DNA from: Bacteroidia bacterium
GTDB taxonomy: Bacteria; Bacteroidota; Bacteroidia; SpSt-205
Assembly (NCBI GenBank): GCA_026414975.1
Contig: JAOAHZ010000002.1
Span: 124,001 to 188,000, forward strand
Direction: 5' to 3'
Length of the DNA: 64,000 bases
Below, in pieces: positions 37,548-47,933 of this stretch. Made by a program: the position numbers and the translations under genes. Each line of letters begins with the position of its first letter. The stretch's first letter is position 1. The notes beneath the pieces are model-generated. The model was not told the origin of the DNA. It searched no databases and was given only the letters and a program-made list of their open reading frames with translations.

Positions 37548-39020
37548 ATGGCATCTCGCGTTGCTGTCTGGCTACTCAATGACCTGCGCCTTCATGACCA
37601 TCCTGCTCTGCACGCAGCTCTACAAAAACAGCCTGAGCATGTAGAGTTTGTGTTTATCTGGGGGCCTCCTCTCATAAGCTGGGGCAAACTTTCCTATCCA
37701 CCACACTTTCCCGGCGTGAATCGTCGCATCAGCCCGATGCGCGAACGATTTATCATAGAATCACTTTTAGACTTAGCCCGCCGAGTCCCTTTGACCCTAT
37801 TGGAAGGAGAACCAGATGAAGTCCTTCCAGCTTGGGCTGCCAGCCGAGGCCTATCCGCTGTATATGCTCACAAAGAATGGGCTGTAGAGGAAAGTGCCTA
37901 CCAAGAAGCTGTGGCTAAGGCGCTCCAGCGACACAACATCACCCTGTCTCTCCATGAAGGCAACGCTCTGTATGAAAGCTCCCAGCTACCCTTTCCTATT
38001 GAGGCTTTACCCCAGCTATTTACGCGCTTCCGGCAGCTCGTTGAGCGCACAGTTCAAGTCAAGCCCCCTCTCCCTGAACCCACCTTACCCTCCCCTATCC
38101 CCAACCCAGAGACCGAAAAATGGTTGGAAGAGCGTCTCAGCAAACTACCCTCCCTCCACGAGCAAAGCTTTCATTTCCGAGGAGGAGAACGAGCGGGTCA
38201 AAGCTGGGTAAAGCGGTACTTTGAACGCGCCGTATTTACCTACAAGGAAACCCGAAATAGGTTTTACGGAGAGACCTTTAGCAGTCATTTCTCACCGTGG
38301 TTGGCGTTGGGATGTCTATCTCCTCGGTGGATTTACGCTCAACTTCGTGAAGCCGAAAAATCCCATAAGGCCAACGAATCCACCTACTGGTTGTTTTTTG
38401 AGCTTTTATGGAGAGAGTACTTTCGGTGGTTAGGGGCTCGTTGGGGCTGGCGCTTCTTTGCCTCGGGCGGGCTGCGAGACCTCAATCTCCCTTGGCGGCG
38501 CGATGCTAAGCTCTTTCAGGCCTGGAAAGAGGGACAAACAGGCTACCCTATCGTGGATGCTGCTATGCGTGAGCTGAGCGCCACCGGCTGGACTTCCAAT
38601 CGCGCCCGGCAGATTGTAGCCAGCTTCCTCACCAAAAACTTATTCATAGACTGGCGGTGGGGAGCCGCCTACTTTGAAACTCAGCTGATAGATTACGATG
38701 TGTATAGTAACTGGGGAAACTGGCTCTATCAAGCCGGGGTCGGCACAGATGGGCGAGGATTCCGATGGTTTGACCCAGTCCGTCAAGCGAAACTGTATGA
38801 TAACGATGGAGGTTTTATCCGCTTGTGGGTACCCGAACTGCGAAGCCTATCCGCTCCTCGCATCTATATGCCTGAGCCTAATCAGCGCCCTGCTTTACGC
38901 TATCCTCAGCCTATCGTAGATTGGCAACAGAGCCTTGCTTACGCTAAGGACACCTACTGGCGTGCCGTCAAAGGCGAGCCTAAAGGAAACCAGCTACTCA
39001 AACTTTTCCGAGAGGAATAG
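37548..39020 (+). CDS. Cryptochrome/photolyase, DASH-type
   Basis: TYKETRNRFYGETFSSHFSPWLALGCLSPRWIY, FELLWREYFRW, VDAAMRELSATGWTSNRARQIVASFLTKNLFIDWRWGAAYFETQLIDYDVYSNWGNWLYQAGVGTDGR. Confidence 0.9.
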   Translation: MASRVAVWLLNDLRLHDHPALHAALQKQPEHVEFVFIWGPPLISWGKLSYPPHFPGVNRRISPMRERFIIESLLDLARRVPLTLLEGEPDEVLPAWAASRGLSAVYAHKEWAVEESAYQEAVAKALQRHNITLSLHEGNALYESSQLPFPIEALPQLFTRFRQLVERTVQVKPPLPEPTLPSPIPNPETEKWLEERLSKLPSLHEQSFHFRGGERAGQSWVKRYFERAVFTYKETRNRFYGETFSSHFSPWLALGCLSPRWIYAQLREAEKSHKANESTYWLFFELLWREYFRWLGARWGWRFFASGGLRDLNLPWRRDAKLFQAWKEGQTGYPIVDAAMRELSATGWTSNRARQIVASFLTKNLFIDWRWGAAYFETQLIDYDVYSNWGNWLYQAGVGTDGRGFRWFDPVRQAKLYDNDGGFIRLWVPELRSLSAPRIYMPEPNQRPALRYPQPIVDWQQSLAYAKDTYWRAVKGEPKGNQLLKLFREE

Positions 39021-39163
39021 CTTCCAACAAAATCAGCCCATCGCTCCAAAACCACAGACCACGAGACTCCTTCTGACATAAGCTTGACCTTCACGTCCAA
39101 GCCAGACAGACTGTGGTTTTGAAAAGGCGGATGACAGACTCTGATGATAGGCTTTAGCGGCTT

Positions 39164-39171
39164 TACTTTTG
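39164..39171 (+). promoter_or_regulatory. TACTTTTG, 7 bp before GTG 39179
   Basis: Exact TAnnTTTG match. Confidence 0.65.
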
Positions 39172-39178
39172 CGAGGCG

Positions 39179-40354
39179 GTGATTCGCTTTCTTCAGCTCA
39201 CGCCTAAGCCCCCATACCCTCCTAATGATGGAGGAGCCCTCGCCATGGCCCACGCTTTAGAGACGGTTACCCTGTTAGGCTGGGAAACCCACGGGCTTAC
39301 GATGAGCACCTACAAGCATCCCTACACACCCCAACCCTCTATTCCGACTCCCTTCACCGCAATAGAAGTAGATACCCGTCCCACCTTGAGGGGGGCTCTC
39401 AGGAACCTCCTATCTCGCGAGCCTTATCATGTGGCCCGTTTCCGCAGCTCTCAATACGCCTATGCCTTAGAGCAACTCATAGATAAGTTTCAACCCCACA
39501 TCATTCAAGTAGAGAGCCCTTATCTGACACCTTATGTGGAGTCCATCCCTCTGCCTAAGGTATATCGTCTGCACAACATAGAGTCCCAAATATGGCATCG
39601 CCACGCTCAAGAAAGAAAATGGTACCTGCGCTCTTACTTCTACCTCCAAGCTAAGCGCATAGAGGCCTACGAACGATCTATCCTCTCCGTTTACGACGGG
39701 CTTCTGCCTATTTCAGAGAAAGAAGCGCGGTTTGCCGAAGATAGCGGCTACAGGGGACGCATGGAAATTTTCCCTTTTGGGATTGAGGTAGAGAAGTACA
39801 AAGCACCTTCATTAGAAGCTCATCCCCCTCGCATAGGATTCATCGGAGGATTAGACTGGATGCCTAATCAGCAAGGCATCGTCTGGTTCCTGGACAAGGT
39901 ATGGAAACCCTTCCGGCGAAAACACCCTGACGCTCACCTTTCCATAGCTGGACGAAACACCCCTCGATGGCTTTACCGATATGCGGACTCACATACTCAC
40001 ATCCTCGGAGAAGTGCCCAACGCCCAGGCGTTCCTGCATCAGCACGAGATATTCATTGCTCCTCTTTTTTCCGGTAGCGGCATTCGTATCAAGCTCATAG
40101 AGGCCTTCGCAACTGGACGAGCTGTGGTAGCTACTTCCATAGCAGCCGAGAGCTTGGTGTATCAAGCAGGGCATGAAGTGCTAATTGCCGATACACCGAG
40201 GGCGTTTCTGGAGAGTCTATCTCTCCTATACACAGACAAAACTCTGCGTGAGCGCATGGGTAGAGCAGCCCGTGCTTTAGCCGAACGGCAATACGATCGC
40301 CGTATCCTTTTACCTCGTTTGAAGGCTTTTTATGAGTCTCTCCTGCATCGGTAG
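39179..40354 (+). CDS. Glycosyltransferase family 4 / GT1-like
   Basis: GTG start; GFIGGLDWMPNQQGIVWFLDKV, FIAPLFSGSGIRIKLIEAFATGRAVVATSIAAES. Confidence 0.85.
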   Translation: MIRFLQLTPKPPYPPNDGGALAMAHALETVTLLGWETHGLTMSTYKHPYTPQPSIPTPFTAIEVDTRPTLRGALRNLLSREPYHVARFRSSQYAYALEQLIDKFQPHIIQVESPYLTPYVESIPLPKVYRLHNIESQIWHRHAQERKWYLRSYFYLQAKRIEAYERSILSVYDGLLPISEKEARFAEDSGYRGRMEIFPFGIEVEKYKAPSLEAHPPRIGFIGGLDWMPNQQGIVWFLDKVWKPFRRKHPDAHLSIAGRNTPRWLYRYADSHTHILGEVPNAQAFLHQHEIFIAPLFSGSGIRIKLIEAFATGRAVVATSIAAESLVYQAGHEVLIADTPRAFLESLSLLYTDKTLRERMGRAARALAERQYDRRILLPRLKAFYESLLHR

Positions 40355-41441
40355 CTGGCGCGTCTTGTCGCTGATGGCAGGCAGTTCAGCGGATGGGGTC
40401 AGCGCAGCCCTCGTACTGTATCGCCACTTCTGGCCCTCCTCCCTTCGGCAAGGCGAAGGACCCACCGCAAAAGCCTGGGATTACATCATCTTAGAAGCTG
40501 AGACCTTACCCTATCCCCCTTTCCTGATAGATAACTTACACAAGAGCCTCACCCTTTCAGGCTACGAGCTTCTACAGTTGAGTATCGTTTATACCGACTG
40601 GACGGGGGAAGTGATACAGCGCCGCTTTAGAAGGAGGGTGTACGACCTCCTTGTGTGGCATCCGCCCAACATATTTCATGAGCCGTCTCAGGGACTTACT
40701 TGGAGTTTAGGCGACCCAGAGCGACTTCGGGTTCAGCTGGGGAAGCCTATCGTAACGCACCTTCGGGCACGAGATATAGCCAGTGGAGGGACAGGAGCCC
40801 CCCTTATTCCTAATGCGGATGCATGCCTTTTTGCTGAGTACGGGACACTCCTCAACTTAGGCGGGATTGCCAATCTCACTCATTTGCCGAATCCCATAGC
40901 CTACGATATCACTCCTTGTAATCAGCTCCTCAACGCCCTTGCTTCTCAAGCTAATCCTACCCTTACCTATGATCCCGAAGGCACACTGGCTCGTCAAGGA
41001 CGCTTTATTTCCGAACTCAAAGCTGTTTTTCATCATCACCCCTTCTTCTCGCTCTCAGCACCTAAATCATTAGACAATCAAACTGTTCGGCGAGACTTCA
41101 TCGTCCCTTTTCTATCTCATTCGGCTGAGCCGGTAGATAAGCTCCACACAGCTACCCAGCTCATCGCCGAGGAGCTTACAAAGGCCCTGCGAAGCGTAGG
41201 AGCCAAGCGATTCACCTGTACGGGAGGGGGGACTCACAATCGCTTTCTCATAGAGGTACTCCAAGCAAAGACGGCAGAAGAAGGGATAGAGTATTTACCC
41301 GCTCCGCCTTTAGTGGTAGATTACCGGGAGAGCGTAGGCTTCGGGCTCTTAGGGCTGTGGCGCTACCTCGATGAAGATAATACGCATGGAAAGTGGACAG
41401 GGGCAAGGCGCGCCCACAGCAGTGGCTTACTTTCGCTGTAA
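40332..41441 (+). CDS. anmK: Anhydro-N-acetylmuramic acid kinase
   Basis: MAGSSADGVSAALV, VTHLRARDIASGGTGAPLIPNAD, LNLGGIANLTHLP, DITPCNQLLN, CTGGGTHNRFL. Confidence 0.88.
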   Translation: MSLSCIGSWRVLSLMAGSSADGVSAALVLYRHFWPSSLRQGEGPTAKAWDYIILEAETLPYPPFLIDNLHKSLTLSGYELLQLSIVYTDWTGEVIQRRFRRRVYDLLVWHPPNIFHEPSQGLTWSLGDPERLRVQLGKPIVTHLRARDIASGGTGAPLIPNADACLFAEYGTLLNLGGIANLTHLPNPIAYDITPCNQLLNALASQANPTLTYDPEGTLARQGRFISELKAVFHHHPFFSLSAPKSLDNQTVRRDFIVPFLSHSAEPVDKLHTATQLIAEELTKALRSVGAKRFTCTGGGTHNRFLIEVLQAKTAEEGIEYLPAPPLVVDYRESVGFGLLGLWRYLDEDNTHGKWTGARRAHSSGLLSL

Positions 41442-42281
41442 GGGAAAGGCTAAGAGAGGATACTCTAAGTGCTGAGCGACATTTTCCGTAATGCTACCAA
41501 AAAGCAGTTGAGCCAAACCTTTCCGCGCATGCGTGCCCATCACAAGGAGGTCCGCTTTTTCTGCCTCCATCGCTTGGCGCAGCCCCTCTTCTACGGAAAT
41601 GTCGTTGTACACCCGCAACTCCATCGGCTCATGCTTGACGGCCTCTTTCACTTGCCCTAAGAACCTATCTATAGATGGTGTATCGTAAAAAACGTATGGC
41701 GTATTGATGATTAGAAGCGTAACCTTGACGCCAGCCCAAGGGCGTAGGAAATGGACCGCTTCCTGTATGAGCGGAACAGTCATGTCATCAAAGATATCTA
41801 CAGGAAGCAAGACCTTTTGATAGGCTGTATAGGTGTTTTTGGGATGAATAGCCAGCACAGGAACAGGACTGTGTCGGATAAGACGGGCGGTATTCGTACC
41901 AAAAATGCCGCCATGCCATAGGCTAGTGGCCCCGCGAGTACCCATCACAATGAGCCCCGTTCCTGGTACTTTATCTATGTACTCGTCAGGTCGCCAAACC
42001 GTCAAATCGCCCCAAAGATGTAATAACACCCGCGTCCCCGAGGCGGACAACGATGCAGCATACGCCTCTAAATGTTTCAGAAGTTCACCTCGGATCTTCA
42101 TGTCCATCTCAGCATCCACAATGGCTGAGAGCCCACCTTGGTAGGCTATACTGGCATAAGGACGATCATAAATGTGAGCTATATGAAGTTCAGCATTGAG
42201 CTTCTGGGCAATCTGTATGGCGTAAGCATAAGCGTTGCGTGCTACGTCTGAAAAGTCTGTTAGGTGTAGGATGGCTTTCAT
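41427..42281 (-). CDS. Tandem universal stress protein (UspA family)
   Basis: MKAILHLTDFSDVARNAYAYAIQIA..., GLIVMGTRGATSLWHGGIFGTNTARLIRHSPVPVLAI, LLVMGTHARKGLAQLLFGSITENVAQH. Confidence 0.92.
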   Translation of the reverse strand: MKAILHLTDFSDVARNAYAYAIQIAQKLNAELHIAHIYDRPYASIAYQGGLSAIVDAEMDMKIRGELLKHLEAYAASLSASGTRVLLHLWGDLTVWRPDEYIDKVPGTGLIVMGTRGATSLWHGGIFGTNTARLIRHSPVPVLAIHPKNTYTAYQKVLLPVDIFDDMTVPLIQEAVHFLRPWAGVKVTLLIINTPYVFYDTPSIDRFLGQVKEAVKHEPMELRVYNDISVEEGLRQAMEAEKADLLVMGTHARKGLAQLLFGSITENVAQHLEYPLLAFPLQRK

Positions 42282-42286
42282 GAGGG

Positions 42287-42294
42287 CAAAGTTA
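42287..42294 (-). promoter_or_regulatory. TAACTTTG, 5 bp before Usp ATG
   Basis: Exact TAnnTTTG match. Confidence 0.7.
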
Positions 42295-42306
42295 GGGGGT
42301 TTATTC

Positions 42307-44604
42307 TTACTGCCAAGGACGCTCTAAAAAGCGTGTGTAACCTAAGTGAATGAATATCCGCATGGGCTGAGGCTGCCGGTCATAATAGGCGAGGAAAACG
42401 CCCAAAGGACCAATAAACGTTCGATAAAAAAGCCCACCCATAAGGTAGCGATAGAGAAGGGGCAGCTCTCTGAGGGTCGTGGGGAAAGCCAGAGCCCCCT
42501 CAGGTTGGAGAGGAGTCGGAAATCTCACCCCCAAGAAAGGCTGGTGCATATAGCCCTCGGCTCGGAAGTATATCTTTCGCCATAGGCGAAGGGTGACGTG
42601 TCCTCCTACAGCTCCGAAGCCTCTTTGATACAGCTCGGGCAAATAAAGGGTCGGACTCTCCGGAAAGGGATAAAAAGCTGGAGAAGCTAAAATCGTGGCC
42701 ACAGAATCCGCATAAGGTACTTGCAGAGAGAGACCACCTTCTATCCGAAGTCCTAAACTGAGTGAGTGCAATACAGAGAGATTTTGGCGGTAGCGGAGTA
42801 CGGCTTGCGGCCAAAAGTGCTCGGCTCGGTCATAGGATGCCCCTGAGAAAAGAGGTCTTTCTATCGCCCGATTAAGGTACAACCCCAAATACAAACGGCT
42901 ACCTTGCGTGGGATATTGACGGTCGTCCTCTGAGTCTACCAGTAGCTTCAGATAGCCTGTCAGAGCGCGAACGGCGGTTTGGGTCTCGGGCAAGCCATGG
43001 CTTTCGGTGATAGCATAACGAAGCAGACCCGCCTGAGCTTCAAATCGCCTAATCCCAAACTGAGCCCCTACTCCGACATAGTCCGCCCCCGTGAATACAT
43101 TGGCTTGACGAGGTAGCGGCAACCAATACGCCCCCAGAGTCTGGTAAGTAAAGCGACTGACTTGAGTCTCACCTAAGAGACGCACATCTACAGGTAAGGG
43201 GGGACGAATGCGCACCCGAAACTCTACCCCTTGCGCAAATGAGCCCTGAGTCAGGAGAGCTTCCCCTTCCCAGCCAGCCCACCAGACTTTTTCTATTCGG
43301 GCCCCTACTTGGATTGTATAACCCGAAGGAGAAAATACCCCTAACCCTACCCGAAGAAAAGCCTCCCCTCTTGGACGCACTAAAACAGTGAGACGAGCTT
43401 GATCCACTTTCTCCGTATCAGGCTGCAGTTCGGGAAAAAGGCTATAAAACGAAGCCGCCCGCCTCAGCATAAAAAGCCGTTGTCGCAGCCCGTCGGAACT
43501 TAATAACTCCCCCGGCTTTATGCCTAATACTTGACGATAAAAGAACCGTTCGTAAGGCTTAGCAGGATAGAAATCCAGAGCCGATAAGCGAATCGGATAA
43601 TCCCGATAACGGGCGAAGCGCATTCGGCGCGCTTGAAGACTAGCCGAGTCTGCCCGCCGCGGCCCAAGCTGCTCCCGAAGCTCTTCTATGCAAGAAAGTG
43701 CCGCCTCATACCCCCGCCGAACCGCAAACGAGAGAGACCCCGATGAAAAGTCCGTACTACTCATCTGCCCAAGGTCCGGCTGAATGAAAAAGCTCCGTTC
43801 AGGCAGCTTTTGCCATGTTAGCTGGTCTGATAGATGAGAAAAAAGTCGCCAGTAGTAGCCTTTTTGTCTAAATTCTTCTAAAGTCATCGGTGGCGACCCC
43901 ACATGTACCCCAATAATAAAGTCCGGAGCAAATTCTCGCTGCATAGGCTCCACTGGAAAGTTATCATATACCCCCCCGTCTACTAAGTTAGCGTACTCAC
44001 GCGTGCTGAGAGGGGAGAAAAATATGGGCACCGATATAGAGACTCGCACCGCTAAAGGCAGACTACCCCTTCTAAACACCACGGGACGACGCCTATATAG
44101 ATCAGCTCCAATAGCTCGGTAAGGAACCAGTAAGCTATCAAAGTTTCCCTTTGTGGCTAAATTGACTCCAGCTAACTTGGCGGTGAGCCCAAGGTTAATC
44201 TCAAAGTCAGATACCACCTGTTCTGGCAAAGGGAGATCCCCCCTAGATAAAAACTCCAAAGGTATTTCCCAGCTCGTGATGTCATACGAGCGGGTAGGGG
44301 CATAGTAAGCAAACTCTCGGAAAAAGGGCCCTGGACTCAACCACTGGCGATTTTCCCGCATCATGATGAGGAACATTTCGGCAGGTGAATACCCCGCTGC
44401 ATAAAAGCCCCCTACCATCGCTCCCATAGACGTGCCGGTTATGTAATCTATAGGAATACCCGCCTCTTCCAAGGCTTGGATGACACCCACATGAGCGGCT
44501 CCCCTCGCCCCACCTCCAGAGAGCACCAATCCTATGCGAGGTTGCCGAACGGTATCCTGTGCCCAAAGCATCATCACTGGTATCGCTCCTATGAGCCACC
44601 TCAT
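42307..44604 (-). CDS. Patatin-like phospholipase with POTRA/BamA-like barrel (type Vd autotransporter-like)
   Basis: Signal peptide MRWLIGAIPVMMLWA|Q; GLVLSGGGARGAAHVGVIQALEEAGIPIDYITGTSMGAMVGG; DGGVYDNFPV; long beta-barrel C-terminus. Confidence 0.88.
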   Translation of the reverse strand: MRWLIGAIPVMMLWAQDTVRQPRIGLVLSGGGARGAAHVGVIQALEEAGIPIDYITGTSMGAMVGGFYAAGYSPAEMFLIMMRENRQWLSPGPFFREFAYYAPTRSYDITSWEIPLEFLSRGDLPLPEQVVSDFEINLGLTAKLAGVNLATKGNFDSLLVPYRAIGADLYRRRPVVFRRGSLPLAVRVSISVPIFFSPLSTREYANLVDGGVYDNFPVEPMQREFAPDFIIGVHVGSPPMTLEEFRQKGYYWRLFSHLSDQLTWQKLPERSFFIQPDLGQMSSTDFSSGSLSFAVRRGYEAALSCIEELREQLGPRRADSASLQARRMRFARYRDYPIRLSALDFYPAKPYERFFYRQVLGIKPGELLSSDGLRQRLFMLRRAASFYSLFPELQPDTEKVDQARLTVLVRPRGEAFLRVGLGVFSPSGYTIQVGARIEKVWWAGWEGEALLTQGSFAQGVEFRVRIRPPLPVDVRLLGETQVSRFTYQTLGAYWLPLPRQANVFTGADYVGVGAQFGIRRFEAQAGLLRYAITESHGLPETQTAVRALTGYLKLLVDSEDDRQYPTQGSRLYLGLYLNRAIERPLFSGASYDRAEHFWPQAVLRYRQNLSVLHSLSLGLRIEGGLSLQVPYADSVATILASPAFYPFPESPTLYLPELYQRGFGAVGGHVTLRLWRKIYFRAEGYMHQPFLGVRFPTPLQPEGALAFPTTLRELPLLYRYLMGGLFYRTFIGPLGVFLAYYDRQPQPMRIFIHLGYTRFLERPWQ

Positions 44605-44608
44605 GCTT

Positions 44609-45802
44609 TCAATCACCTTGCAAAGCTGAGCGCAAATCTATTCGTCCCAGTTGATACCGCATATAAAGAGAAAGAAGCACAGCTACACCGCTTATCAGCG
44701 CTAAAAGCCAGAGATAATCTTCTACGGCTAATCGAACTGGAAAGTATTCTAAGAGGAAACCTTCCCCTCCACGCAGCTTGATAAAGCGAAAGGTATCCTG
44801 TAAAATAACCACGATTGTGCCCAGGAGGAGACCTGCTCCTGTCGCCCCAAGCAGAAGGGCCACCGCAAGCCCCTGAAGAAGCCTGTGGATCCACGAGGGC
44901 GAAGCGCCTAACGCTTGATACAATGCCCAATCACGCCGACCTAAAAGTAAAAAGGCTGATAAGGTGCTGACTACGCCCATAAGAGTCATAAGAAGTAAAA
45001 AGAATAGCCCTATCCGAGCCAGCACTTTCTCCTGGGCCAGTACTCGGTACAATCCTTCGTGCTGGCGCCTTGGGTCTTGCACCTCTATACTAGGATATAG
45101 CTCTCGTCGCAAAGTTTTGATGAAGTTTTCTATCTTAGTAGATGGAGCCAGGTGTAGCTCTATCACATCGTACGCCAAATCACGAAAGCTGGTCCAGTCC
45201 GACTGTCGGGCAATGACCCAAGTATCATCATACTCTTTCTGGACGCTAAAAATGCCTTGAACGTCTATCCGCTGCTTGAGGAGGCCTTCCATTCCCATGA
45301 AGGCTATGCGTCGTCCAGAGGGAATCACATAAACCCATAACGCTTCTTCCTTCAAATCGGCTAAGGCTAACTGGCTGGCCACCCCAGCGCCTATAAGCGC
45401 GTGGCGAGGACGCATGGGAAAGTTATCGCCCCAAAGGAGCTGAGTACCTATCCGACTGACCTTGGGATAACGCTCATCCACCAATCGCAAGCGCACGACA
45501 GCTTGCCGCCCTCCATATCGCAAAATAGCCACTCGTTCATAGACCCCAGCCGCTACTTCTACTTCAGGGCGAGCCTCCAGAGCCTGCCGAAGAGAGTCAG
45601 TCAAACCGCGTCCTACCAGTCGTATTTGAGGATCCGCTCGCTGAAAAACCGTCTCCAAAAAAGCGCTGAATCCATTGAAGACCGAGGCCACGACCAACCA
45701 GGCCCATCCAGAGAGAAGCAACCCCGCAAAACTCAAGCGCAAGAGCCACCGAACGACAGGTCTTGGACTGCGCCATAGGTAGCGCCATATGAGAATCCAC
45801 AT
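44609..45802 (-). CDS. ABC transporter permease, FtsX/LolC-LolE family
   Basis: N-terminal TM, periplasmic MacB-like domain, C-terminal TM helices; LMTLMGVVSTLSAFLLLGRRDWALYQALGASPSWIHRLL. Confidence 0.8.
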   Translation of the reverse strand: MWILIWRYLWRSPRPVVRWLLRLSFAGLLLSGWAWLVVASVFNGFSAFLETVFQRADPQIRLVGRGLTDSLRQALEARPEVEVAAGVYERVAILRYGGRQAVVRLRLVDERYPKVSRIGTQLLWGDNFPMRPRHALIGAGVASQLALADLKEEALWVYVIPSGRRIAFMGMEGLLKQRIDVQGIFSVQKEYDDTWVIARQSDWTSFRDLAYDVIELHLAPSTKIENFIKTLRRELYPSIEVQDPRRQHEGLYRVLAQEKVLARIGLFFLLLMTLMGVVSTLSAFLLLGRRDWALYQALGASPSWIHRLLQGLAVALLLGATGAGLLLGTIVVILQDTFRFIKLRGGEGFLLEYFPVRLAVEDYLWLLALISGVAVLLSLYMRYQLGRIDLRSALQGD

Positions 45803-45805
45803 GTA

Positions 45806-46195
45806 TCAGCTTGCCGAAGACTCGTCTTTGCCAGGGGGTGGAAGATTTTTCAGTACCTCCTCCACTCGCCGAGCCCGCAACTCCACCTCATCGGCGAAAA
45901 ATTGAACCGTCGGCATAACCTTGACCTGGTTGCGAATCTGCTGAGCCAGCCGGTAGCGTATGGTCTTGTGATGCTGGTTGAGTAAGCGAACAGCGAAGGT
46001 TTGCTTCTCGACAGGAGATACCAGTAAGTAGGCTCGGACCTGCTGAAGGTCCGATGTAACCCGCACATCGCTCACTTCGACTAATACACCACTCAACTCA
46101 GGCAGTTCATCCGTCGCTTCTCGGACGATGTCGGAGAGGTATCGCTTCATTTCCGAGGCAAAACGCTGCTGTCGTAGATTCGGGGGGCGAGCCAT
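45806..46195 (-). CDS. rbfA: 30S ribosome-binding factor RbfA
   Basis: RQQRFASEMKRYLSDIVREATDELP...VEVSDVRVTSDLQQVRAYLLV; start at 46195 (MARPPNL), TACTTTTG box 3 bp upstream. Confidence 0.9.
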   Translation of the reverse strand: MARPPNLRQQRFASEMKRYLSDIVREATDELPELSGVLVEVSDVRVTSDLQQVRAYLLVSPVEKQTFAVRLLNQHHKTIRYRLAQQIRNQVKVMPTVQFFADEVELRARRVEEVLKNLPPPGKDESSAS

Positions 46196-46198
46196 ATT

Positions 46199-46206
46199 CA
46201 AAAGTA
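46199..46206 (-). promoter_or_regulatory. TACTTTTG, 3 bp before rbfA ATG
   Basis: Exact TAnnTTTG match. Confidence 0.7.
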
Positions 46207-46229
46207 CGCATTTTCGTATCTTAGAGGAG

Positions 46230-47669
46230 ATGCACCATCTACCCCCTGTAGGACGCTCTGCTGAAGAGATTTTGAATGAGCTGAAGAACCGAAAAGCTCA
46301 AGACACTGACAGCAGCGGCAGTCGCTTATGGAGTCTTGTTTATTACCATAGTCCAGACCTGCTGGACTTAGCTCAGAAAGCCTACGCTCTGTATATCTCG
46401 GAAAATGCGCTGAATCCCATCGCATTTCCCAGCTTACGCCGCATGGAAAATGAGATACTTTCTATCGTCAAATCTCTCTTGAACGCCCCTTCTGACGCTG
46501 CGGGTACGCTCACCAGTGGAGGGACAGAAAGCATTTTTCTCGCCCTCAAGGCGGCTCGGGACTACGCTCGGATTCAAAAGCCGCATCTTTCTACGCCTGA
46601 AGTCATCGCCCCTCTTTCCGCCCATCCCGCCTTTGATAAAGCCGCTCATTACTTAGGGCTCAAGATCGTTCATACGCCCTTGACTGCATCAGGCGCTGCA
46701 GATGTAGCGGCAATGGAGGCTTCTATTAGCGAACGCACCATTTTACTTGTGGGCTCAGCCCCCAGTTACCCTCATGGGGTCATAGACCCCATTCCAGCAA
46801 TAGCTCAGCTCGCCCTGAAATATAACCTGCTTTGCCATGTAGATGCTTGCGTGGGGGGGTTTATCTTACCCTTCTTGGAGCGAAATGGGGCAGCGCTTCC
46901 GCCCTATGACTTCCGTGTAGAGGGGGTTACTAGCATGTCCGCTGACCTTCACAAGTATGGCTACACTCCCAAGGGAGCCTCCGTAGTGCTATACAGGGAT
47001 CGCCAGCTTAGAAGGTATCAGTTTTTTGTGTATGGAGGTTGGCCAGGTGGCATTTACGCCTCGGCAAGCTTTTCGGGCACCCGATCGGCTGGGGCTATTG
47101 CAGCAGCTTGGGCTGTGCTTCACTATTTAGGCGAAAGCGGGTACAAAGAAGCCGCTCGCCTCGCTTGGGACACAACCCAGCGCATCCGAGAAGCGGTACA
47201 TCACATAAAGGGGCTTCGGATAATAGGAGAACCTCAAGCTACCCTATTAGCGATAGGAGCAGAGCCGCCTATAGATATTTACCGCATTGGCGATGGCTTG
47301 GCCCAGCGCGGATGGTTCTTAGATCGCCAGCAGAATCCTCCCAGTCTCCACTTAACTGTAACAGCGGGGCATGCACGGGTCGTGGAAAGGTTCATTGAAG
47401 ACTTGCGTGGAGTAGTCAGCGAAGAAAGCCAATACGCTAAATCAAGCGGATGGGGTCGCCGCCTAAACCGCTCCCTGCTGCGCATGGGATTAGCGGTCCT
47501 GCCTGAGCGGTGGGTTCGTAGTATGGCTCGCTTACTCAGCCGAACCGCTCAATCCGAACGTCCTCCCCGACGCACCGCTGCCCTTTACGGCATGATGGCC
47601 GCCTTGCCTAAACAAGGCTCCGTAGAAAAGCTCGTAGAAGACTTCTTAGATAAGGCCCTGGACCACTGA
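46230..47669 (+). CDS. PLP-dependent decarboxylase-fold enzyme, sphingosine-1-phosphate lyase-like
   Basis: GTLTSGGTESIFLALKAARDYA, HVDACVGGFILPF, VEGVTSMSADLHKYGYTPKGASVVLYRD, GGWPGGIYASASFSGTRSAGAIAAAW. Confidence 0.85.
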   Translation: MHHLPPVGRSAEEILNELKNRKAQDTDSSGSRLWSLVYYHSPDLLDLAQKAYALYISENALNPIAFPSLRRMENEILSIVKSLLNAPSDAAGTLTSGGTESIFLALKAARDYARIQKPHLSTPEVIAPLSAHPAFDKAAHYLGLKIVHTPLTASGAADVAAMEASISERTILLVGSAPSYPHGVIDPIPAIAQLALKYNLLCHVDACVGGFILPFLERNGAALPPYDFRVEGVTSMSADLHKYGYTPKGASVVLYRDRQLRRYQFFVYGGWPGGIYASASFSGTRSAGAIAAAWAVLHYLGESGYKEAARLAWDTTQRIREAVHHIKGLRIIGEPQATLLAIGAEPPIDIYRIGDGLAQRGWFLDRQQNPPSLHLTVTAGHARVVERFIEDLRGVVSEESQYAKSSGWGRRLNRSLLRMGLAVLPERWVRSMARLLSRTAQSERPPRRTAALYGMMAALPKQGSVEKLVEDFLDKALDH

Positions 47670-47933
47670 CCCACCCTCTCTCCATGGGCATAATCAGATC
47701 ACATGAAGACTAAAGCTGCCCGAGAAACGCCAATAAGGCCGACCAAATACCCTTATCCACTTCTCTCAGACGTAAGAGGAGCGTCTTCCAGCCCTATTGT
47801 AACCAGACACTTCAGCAAACCACAACTTTTACCTCCAGATTAGGCGGAATGACTTGAGGCCCTCTTTATCTCGGACCCCATACACACCTCACAGGAAGAT
47901 CACATCAACCTCAGACTCACCCAAAGGAATGTT

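Noticed and set aside
38954-39253. Minus-strand 99-aa ORF between photolyase and glycosyltransferase genes
   Set aside because: Overlaps both flanking genes and the glycosyltransferase promoter; no protein signature.
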